Source: an uncultured Eubacteriales bacterium
GTDB lineage: Bacteria; Bacillota; Clostridia; Lachnospirales; Bianqueaceae
NCBI GenBank assembly: GCA_902782895.1
Contig: CACZPA010000019.1
Location: 1-10,631, forward strand
Direction: 5' to 3'
DNA: 10,631 bases
Below the pieces are notes generated by a model. It was given only the letters and a program-made list of their open reading frames with translations. It did not search any database and had not been told where the DNA came from. Made by a program: the position numbers and the translations under genes. Shown piece after piece: positions 5,902-10,631 of the stretch. Position 1 is the stretch's first letter; the number at the start of each line of letters is the position of its first letter.

Positions 5902-7713
5902 ATGGAACTCGCAAGAAGAAAAGACGTACCGGAAGAATTGAAATGGGATCTTTCTCTCATCTACAAGACAGAGGAGGAATTTCAGACAGACCTTGCCGCG
6001 GCAAAAGAACTCGCGGACAAGATCGAACAGACCTATCCCGGCAAACTGAACGACCCGGACAAGATCGTGGCTTGCCTTTCGGACTATGAAGAACTGCAGA
6101 AAAAGCTGACGCTGCTCAGCCATTACACGAGCCTCGCGGTATCCGTCGACTATTACGACACCGAGAGCCGCGAGAAAAACGAGCGCATTTCCGCGATGTA
6201 CGCCGAGATCGCGAGCCGGCTGAGTTTTATCGACAGTGAAATCCTGCAGGCGGACGATGCCGTTCTGGATCAGGCGATCGAGGAAGCGACAGGCAGCAAG
6301 AATTACCTGAAGGATCTGCGCCGCCGCAAGCCGCATCAGCTCGCGCCGGAAGTAGAGAAGTCCCTCGCGGCGCTGTCGCAGAGCTTCGACACGCCGTATG
6401 AAGTTTACAATATGGCCAAGATCGCAGATATGCAGTTCCCGTCCTTTACGGTTGACGGCAAGGAATATCCCCTGGGCTATTCGCTTTTTGAGGACGATTA
6501 TGAATACGAGCGCGACACGAATGTCCGCCGCGCCGCTTTCAAGGCGTTTTCCGACAAAATCCGCCAGTACGAGAACGTGACCGCGGCCGCCTATAATTCG
6601 CAGGTCACGACGGAAAAAGTCATGTCCCGCCTCCGCGGATTCGATTCCGTCTTTGATTACCTGCTCTTTGAGCAGAAGGTCACGCGGGAGATGTATGACC
6701 GTCAGATCGATCTGATTACCAAAGAACTGGCACCGCACATGCAGCGTTATGCCCGGCTGCTTCAGAAGAAATACGGCCTGGACGAGATGACTTTCGCGGA
6801 TCTGAAGCTCCCGGTAGACCCGGATTATGATCCGCGCCTGACCGTCGCAAAGGCCAAGGATTACGTGAAACAGGGCCTGTCCATTCTCGGCGAGGACTAT
6901 ACCTCCATGATCGAGGAGGCCTTCACCAAACGCTGGATCGACTTTGCCAAGAATCAGGGCAAGGAGACGGGCGGTTTCTGCGCAAGCCCGTACGGCCGCG
7001 GATCCTTCATCCTGCTCTCCTGGAACGACCGGATGGCAGACGTTTTCACCGTCGCGCATGAATTGGGCCACGCGGGACACTTCCGTCACGCGAACGGACA
7101 TCAGTCCCTCTTTGACACGGACGTTTCGACGTACTTTGTCGAGGCCCCGTCCACGATGAACGAGCTCCTGCTGGCACAGTATCTGCTGAAAACAAACGAC
7201 GATCCGCGTTTCCGCCGCTGGGTACTTTCCTGCCAGATCGGCAATACCTATTATCACAATTTTGTGACGCATCTGCGCGAGGCCTGGTACCAGCGGGAAG
7301 TCTACAAGATCATCGATGAGGGCGGGTCCGTCAGCGCCGAGACGCTTTCCGATATTTTCCGCAAGAACCTTGAGACGTTCTGGGGCGACGCGGTCGTGCT
7401 GAACGAAGGCGCGGAACTGACCTGGATGCGCCAGCCGCATTATTACATGGGACTGTATTCCTATACATACAGCGCGGGCTTGACGGTTGCGACGGAAACC
7501 GCGCGCCGGATCGAGAGAGAAGGCCAGCCGGCTGTTGACGACTGGAAAAAAGTTCTGGACGCGGGTTCTACGCTGGATCCCGCGGGACTTGCGAAGCTTG
7601 CCGGAGTTGATATCACAACGGATGAGCCGCTGCGCGATACAATCCGCTATATCGGCGGAATTATCGATGAAATCTGCCGCCTGACCGAACAGATCGATGG
7701 AATCACTGTTTAA
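5902..7713 (+). CDS. pepF: Oligoendopeptidase F (M3B zinc metallopeptidase)
   Basis: PepF-type enzymes are cytoplasmic zinc endopeptidases that cut short peptides, typically about 7-17 residues. The protein has 603 residues, normal for the family. The N-terminal helical part opens with RKDVPEELKWDLSLIYKTEE, the standard PepF start; charged helices fill about 20-200. The zinc site is HELGH at 386-390 (two His ligands and catalytic Glu387). A third ligand is Glu414 in FVEAPSTMNE, at the spacing seen in M3 enzymes. Family blocks downstream include GAELTWMRQPHYYMGLYSYTYSAG, in which the Tyr and His residues would contact substrate. There is no signal peptide. AGGAGG stands 7 nt before the ATG, and the gap of 14 nt to the flavin reductase-like gene indicates one transcript. 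No T-tract terminator follows, so some read-through toward the lipoprotein genes is plausible. All active-site residues are present. Confidence 0.96.
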   Translation: MELARRKDVPEELKWDLSLIYKTEEEFQTDLAAAKELADKIEQTYPGKLNDPDKIVACLSDYEELQKKLTLLSHYTSLAVSVDYYDTESREKNERISAMYAEIASRLSFIDSEILQADDAVLDQAIEEATGSKNYLKDLRRRKPHQLAPEVEKSLAALSQSFDTPYEVYNMAKIADMQFPSFTVDGKEYPLGYSLFEDDYEYERDTNVRRAAFKAFSDKIRQYENVTAAAYNSQVTTEKVMSRLRGFDSVFDYLLFEQKVTREMYDRQIDLITKELAPHMQRYARLLQKKYGLDEMTFADLKLPVDPDYDPRLTVAKAKDYVKQGLSILGEDYTSMIEEAFTKRWIDFAKNQGKETGGFCASPYGRGSFILLSWNDRMADVFTVAHELGHAGHFRHANGHQSLFDTDVSTYFVEAPSTMNELLLAQYLLKTNDDPRFRRWVLSCQIGNTYYHNFVTHLREAWYQREVYKIIDEGGSVSAETLSDIFRKNLETFWGDAVVLNEGAELTWMRQPHYYMGLYSYTYSAGLTVATETARRIEREGQPAVDDWKKVLDAGSTLDPAGLAKLAGVDITTDEPLRDTIRYIGGIIDEICRLTEQIDGITV

Positions 7714-7775
7714 TCGGACTGGTGGAATTACCGCCTGAACGGGCCAGCTGAATCATCGTCTGATCAGGTCGGGCC
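7699..7775 (+). repeat. Degenerate 25-bp tandem repeat spanning the pepF stop codon
   Basis: Units starting at 7699, 7724 and 7749 align at a 25-bp period. Units 1 and 2 share 15 of 25 bases, and nine of their ten differences are transitions; units 2 and 3 share a similar fraction over their first 22 bases. The first unit holds the last pepF codons and the stop. The match is weak and could be partly chance. Confidence 0.4.
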
Positions 7776-7782
7776 GGCCCGA
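7740..7782 (+). other. GC-rich inverted repeats after pepF (weak terminator or processing hairpin candidate)
   Basis: TCGGGCCGGCCCGA (7769-7782) is a perfect 14-bp palindrome. CGGGCC (7740-7745) can also pair with GGCCCG (7776-7781). Neither is followed by a run of T, so intrinsic termination is doubtful. It may slow polymerase or protect the pepF mRNA 3' end. Confidence 0.4.
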
Positions 7783-7784
7783 AG

Positions 7785-7823
7785 TTCACGAATTGTTCAC
7801 ACAAGTTTTCAGTTTGATTTAAC
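7785..7823 (+). promoter_or_regulatory. Four TT-rich hexamers at 11-bp spacing: likely OmpR/PhoB-type response regulator site
   Basis: TTCACG (7785-7790), TTCACA (7796-7801), TTTCAG (7807-7812) and TTTAAC (7818-7823) lie exactly 11 bp apart, each separated by 5 bp. OmpR/PhoB-family winged-helix regulators are known to bind direct repeats with this period; the B. subtilis PhoP box is four TTAACA-like hexamers with about 5-bp spacers. The array ends 10 bp before a TATACT -10 that has no good -35, as expected of an activator-dependent promoter. The spacing is seen directly; which regulator binds is inference. Confidence 0.6.
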
Positions 7824-7825
7824 CT

Positions 7826-7893
7826 GACTCCTTTATACTGTGCTTGTCTCCCGGAGAGAAAGGGGACAAGCACAGTTCAATCAGAAAGGAGTC
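7826..7893 (+). promoter_or_regulatory. Nested inverted repeat in the lipoprotein leader, outer arm covers the ribosome binding site
   Basis: Inner arms: ACTGTGCTTGTC (7837-7848) and GACAAGCACAGT (7865-7876) are perfect over 12 bp. Three further pairs toward the loop (one G-U) make about 15 bp with a 10-nt loop. Outer arms: GACTCCTTT (7826-7834) and AAAGGAGTC (7885-7893) are perfect over 9 bp, and the right arm contains the AAAGGAG ribosome binding site of the first lipoprotein. An RNA starting upstream of 7826 could therefore hide that site. The left arms also overlap the candidate -10, so a protein-binding operator is the alternative. No T tract follows, so it is not a plain terminator. Confidence 0.7.
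7834..7839 (+). promoter_or_regulatory. Candidate -10 element of the lipoprotein operon
   Basis: TATACT (7834-7839) is a good -10, but the bases 16-18 bp upstream (around 7810-7817) do not resemble TTGACA. It fits a promoter activated by a regulator bound at 7785-7823. An alternative is TTCACA (7796-7801) as -35, 16 bp, and TTTAAC (7818-7823) as -10. The two would start transcripts near 7846 and 7830 respectively, which decides how much of the inverted repeat at 7826-7893 is transcribed. Confidence 0.5.
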
Positions 7894-7899
7894 TTTTTC

Positions 7900-9168
7900 A
7901 TGAAACGTAAACAATCACACTTCTATACATGTCTGCTTGCAGGAGTCCTCGCACTGATGATGCTGGCCGGTTGTGTCAGCATGAAAACCGCTGGCAGCGG
8001 GAGTTCTGTGGGCAGCTTAGGAACAAACAGCACAGCAGAGATCGGAACGACGCAGACATCTGCGGCCGCAGAGCAGACCGTTAATGCGGAAACGTCCGCG
8101 ACAACGGAGGATTCTTCTAAAGCAGAAGCTTCGACAGAAGCATCCGCTTCCGGGAACTCCGCGGCGGACAGCGAAGCCATAGCGATCGCGGTCGAAGATA
8201 ATCAGACCGTCGAGATCACCGAAGCCGGCACGTATTCTTTCACCGGCACGGCGGAGAACTATACGATTCGCGTCGACGTGGATAAAGAGGAGAAGGTCTG
8301 GATCATTCTGGACGGTGTGACCGTGACCAATGAAGACGTACCGGTCATCTACGTGGTGTCCGCGGACAAGGTACATGTTGTTACGACAGGCGCGGCATCC
8401 ACGCTAACCGTGACAGGCACTTTCGCTGCCGACGGCGAAACCAATCTGGACGCGGTCATCTTCGCGAAAGACGATCTGGAGCTTGAAGGCGATGGTGAGC
8501 TTACCATTGTTTCCGCGACGGCAAACGGCATCGCCTGCAAAAACGATCTTGAATTCACCGGCGGGACCTATTCGATCGAAGCGGCTGAGGATGCAGTTGA
8601 GGCTAACGATTCCATAACGGTTGATGACGGTGCATTGACCATCGTGAGCGGTAAAGACGGAATTCATTGTGAAAATGACGAAGATGACGCGTTGGGGAGC
8701 ATCGAGATCAACGGCGGCAGCTTAAAGATTCAGGTATCTGATGATGGCATTCAGGCGCAGTCGACTCTGACGATCAACGGCGGTGATCTGGAAATTACCG
8801 CAGGGGAAGGGCTGGAGGCGACTTCAATCGAGATCAACGACGGCACGATCACAATCGCGGCGTACGATGACGGAATCAATGCGTCCAATAAGAGCACAGC
8901 GTATACGACACAGATCGTGATCAATGGCGGAGAAATCAGCGTTACAATGGCACAGGGCGATACGGACGCGATCGATTCGAACGGCAACCTGTACATCAAT
9001 GGCGGAACGGTCAACATCACAGCGCAGTTTGCCTTTGACTACGATGGAATCGGGCAGCTGAACGGCGGTACGGTAATCGTCAATGGGTCGCAGATCAACC
9101 AGCTCAGCAATTCCATGATGGGCGGTGGAGGATTCGGCGGCCAGGGCGGTTTCGGCGGAAGGCCGTAA
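7900..9168 (+). CDS. Lipoprotein with Cthe_2159-type (DUF4353) carbohydrate-binding beta-helix domain
   Basis: A 422-residue surface lipoprotein. A signal peptide ends in a lipobox LAGC, with Cys25 as the lipidated residue. Residues about 26-95 are a Ser/Thr/Ala/Glu-rich linker. From about residue 98 comes a repetitive parallel beta-helix: DNQTVEITEAGTYSFTG, LDGVTVTNEDVPVIYV, DAVIFAKDDLELEGDG, KDGIHCEND, SDDGIQAQ, YDDGINASN, GDTDAIDSNGNLYINGG. These Asp-rich turns are typical of the Cthe_2159 family, whose founding member binds calcium, cellulose and polygalacturonate. A Gly-rich tail (about 406-422, GGGGFGGQGGFGG) ends the protein. A GTG 60 bases upstream is in frame, but AAAGGAG at 7885-7891, 8 nt before ATG 7900, and the signal peptide fix the start. 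The leader carries a complex regulatory region. The second paralogue follows after 18 nt. The exact polysaccharide is unknown. Confidence 0.88.
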   Translation: MKRKQSHFYTCLLAGVLALMMLAGCVSMKTAGSGSSVGSLGTNSTAEIGTTQTSAAAEQTVNAETSATTEDSSKAEASTEASASGNSAADSEAIAIAVEDNQTVEITEAGTYSFTGTAENYTIRVDVDKEEKVWIILDGVTVTNEDVPVIYVVSADKVHVVTTGAASTLTVTGTFAADGETNLDAVIFAKDDLELEGDGELTIVSATANGIACKNDLEFTGGTYSIEAAEDAVEANDSITVDDGALTIVSGKDGIHCENDEDDALGSIEINGGSLKIQVSDDGIQAQSTLTINGGDLEITAGEGLEATSIEINDGTITIAAYDDGINASNKSTAYTTQIVINGGEISVTMAQGDTDAIDSNGNLYINGGTVNITAQFAFDYDGIGQLNGGTVIVNGSQINQLSNSMMGGGGFGGQGGFGGRP

Positions 9169-9186
9169 GAAAAGGGGAAGAATATA

Positions 9187-10631
9187 ATGAGAAGAAACAA
9201 ATGGAAGAACTGGTTTTATATGATGCTGGCGTGTCTGGCAGCGGTTTCGCTGCTGGCCGGATGCGTCGGCAGCATTAAGACAGCGTCGGGCGAGACATCA
9301 GAAGTCGAATCGTCTGTAGCAGAATTCTCGGCAAAAACGTCGGAGCTACCGGCAGAGTCGGCAAATACACCGGCAGAGTCGTCGGAGGCACCGGCAAATT
9401 CGTCGGAGCAAAAAACAGATTCTGAAGCTGTACCTCCGGAGTTGCCTATGGATTCAGGAGAGATTCCTCCTGAGCCGCCGATGAATGAAGGAGAAAGTGC
9501 GCCGGAGGGACAGTTCCCGGAGCAGGGCTTCGGTCCGCAAGGGGGCATGGAAGGCGGCATGGAAAACGGAGCGCCTGGTGGCATGGAAAGCGGAATGCCG
9601 GGTCAGGGCTTTGGACCGCAGAGCGGAATGCAGGGCGGCATGCAAGGCGGAATGCCTGGTCAGGGCTTCGGACCACAAGGCGGAATGCCCGGTCAGGGCT
9701 TCGGACCACAAGGCGGCATGCAGGGTGGTATGCCCGGCCAGACCACGCAGGCAGTGGACTATACTTCTGTCAATACCGATGCCAGTGAGGTTTTCTCGGA
9801 CCGCGATCTGAAGCAGACGGCGGACACGGCTTCCGCGAAAACGATTACGGCAGCGGACAATCAGACCGTGGAGATCACGGAAGAAGGCGTCTACGTTGTA
9901 ACAGGAGAAGCGCAGAATTTCACCGTCAGGATAGCAACGACAAAAGAAGCCAAGGTGCAGCTCGTACTGGACGGGCTGACCGTGACGAACGAAGATTTTC
10001 CTGTCATCTATCTGGTTTCCGCGGATAAGGTTTTTGTAACGACTGCGCAGTCTTCCGAAAACACACTCTCGGTTACCGGGGCTTTTGTGACGGATGGGGA
10101 CACTAAAACGGACGCGGTTATTTTTGCGAAGGATGATCTGACACTCAACGGACTGGGCACGCTTACAGTCTATTCGGCGGCGGGGAACGGCATCACGGGA
10201 AAAGACGATCTGAAAATCACCGGAGGATCGTACAATATCACCAGTGCCAAAGACGCGATCGAGGCCAATGACTCGGTTTCGATCTATGACGGGAGCTTTG
10301 TGATCGAAACGTCCAAGGACGCGATTCACTGTGAAAATGACGATGATGACACGGTTGGAAATGTAGCGATCTACGGTGGAACATTTGCCATTAACGCCGG
10401 AGACGATGGTGTCCAGGGCACGACCTACACACTGATCAATGGGGGACAGTTCAACATCACCGCGGCGGAAGGAATCGAAGGCACTGTTGTTGAGATCAAT
10501 GACGGGACGATCACGATCTCCGCGTCTGACGACGGCATCAACGCTTCCAACAAAAGCACGGCCTATTCGCCGTTTATCGTGATCAATGGAGGAACGATCG
10601 GGATCACGATGGGGCAGGGCGATACCGACGC
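9187..10631 (+). CDS. Second Cthe_2159-type (DUF4353) lipoprotein, 3' end beyond window
   Basis: An open frame of 481 codons runs off the right edge without a stop. Residues 1-26 are a lipoprotein signal peptide with LLAGC (Cys26). Residues about 27-110 form a Ser/Glu/Ala/Pro-rich spacer. Residues about 111-183 are a Gly/Met/Gln/Pro repeat with GQGFGPQ-GGM units. A segment SEVFSDRDLKQTAD precedes the beta-helix domain, which starts near residue 218 (TITAADNQTVEITEEG). It shares long identical blocks with its neighbour: SADKV, DAVIFAKDDL, IHCEND, VEINDGTITI-type strands, DDGINASNKSTAY and QGDTDA. It is therefore a tandem paralogue, likely cell-surface anchored and polysaccharide binding. AGGGGA (9173-9178) lies 8 nt before the ATG. 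The 18-nt gap implies cotranscription. Unlike its neighbour, its Gly-rich region sits before the domain. Confidence 0.87.
   Translation, partial: MRRNKWKNWFYMMLACLAAVSLLAGCVGSIKTASGETSEVESSVAEFSAKTSELPAESANTPAESSEAPANSSEQKTDSEAVPPELPMDSGEIPPEPPMNEGESAPEGQFPEQGFGPQGGMEGGMENGAPGGMESGMPGQGFGPQSGMQGGMQGGMPGQGFGPQGGMPGQGFGPQGGMQGGMPGQTTQAVDYTSVNTDASEVFSDRDLKQTADTASAKTITAADNQTVEITEEGVYVVTGEAQNFTVRIATTKEAKVQLVLDGLTVTNEDFPVIYLVSADKVFVTTAQSSENTLSVTGAFVTDGDTKTDAVIFAKDDLTLNGLGTLTVYSAAGNGITGKDDLKITGGSYNITSAKDAIEANDSVSIYDGSFVIETSKDAIHCENDDDDTVGNVAIYGGTFAINAGDDGVQGTTYTLINGGQFNITAAEGIEGTVVEINDGTITISASDDGINASNKSTAYSPFIVINGGTIGITMGQGDTD
9517..9740 (+). repeat. Coding repeats for Gly/Met/Gln-rich GQGFGPQ linker
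   Basis: Near-identical 33-bp units at 9658-9690 and 9691-9723 encode GQGFGPQGGM plus one residue. Related units start at about 9598 and 9517, and shorter GGMQ/GGME codon blocks lie between them. The two 33-bp units differ only in their last few codons, which points to recent in-frame duplication. Confidence 0.85.

Noticed and set aside
5884..7440. 518-codon open frame on the minus strand
   Set aside because: It lies wholly opposite pepF, which has intact zinc-site motifs. The antisense frame has no ribosome binding site and its Arg/Ile/Val-rich product is a codon-bias shadow.
9454..10329. 291-codon open frame on the minus strand with repeated Ala/His/Ser runs
   Set aside because: It is antisense to the second lipoprotein; its repeats are the complement of the Gly/Met/Gln linker repeats.

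Overview
The window looks like chromosomal DNA from an anaerobic Firmicute, probably a Clostridia member near Lachnospiraceae. The grounds are strong AGGAGG-type ribosome binding sites, sigma-A type promoters, a UvrC of Firmicute type, an M3B oligopeptidase F, and tandem lipoproteins of the Cthe_2159 (DUF4353) beta-helix family. Coding DNA is moderately GC-rich; one AT-rich patch (about 4830-4985) stands out. No tRNA, rRNA, insertion sequence, prophage gene or CRISPR array was seen. The taxonomy is inferred from protein character only.

Left part (1-2794): the 5' portion of a MalY/PatB-type PLP aminotransferase/beta-C-S lyase runs leftward off the window. It is divergent from uvrC (634-2763), and two back-to-back promoters lie between them. 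UvrC has all its nuclease motifs but carries an extra internal segment and a C-terminal tail of GTEKD units encoded by a 15-bp minisatellite. A strong hairpin terminator at 2764-2794 follows and probably serves both directions.

Middle-left (2888-4985): two leftward genes. The upstream one (start probably GTG 4816) encodes a protein of unknown function with a PD-(D/E)xK-nuclease-like C-terminal half. The downstream one is a D-2-hydroxyacid dehydrogenase (start probably 3856) with its own near-consensus promoter, placed at the 3' end of the nuclease-like gene.

Non-coding block (4850-5344): an AT-rich patch, then two complete and one degenerate copy of an 84-bp tandem repeat whose complete units carry 10-bp inverted arms, then the promoter of the next operon.

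Middle-right (5345-7713): a rightward two-gene operon of a flavin reductase-like FMN-binding protein and oligoendopeptidase F, 14 nt apart.

Right part (7714-10631): a dense regulatory leader (four TT-rich hexamers at 11-bp spacing, then a nested inverted repeat whose outer arm pairs with the ribosome binding site) precedes two tandem paralogous lipoproteins with Cthe_2159-type carbohydrate-binding beta-helix domains. The second runs off the right edge. They are probably surface-anchored polysaccharide binders expressed together, and their control region is the most interesting part of the window.
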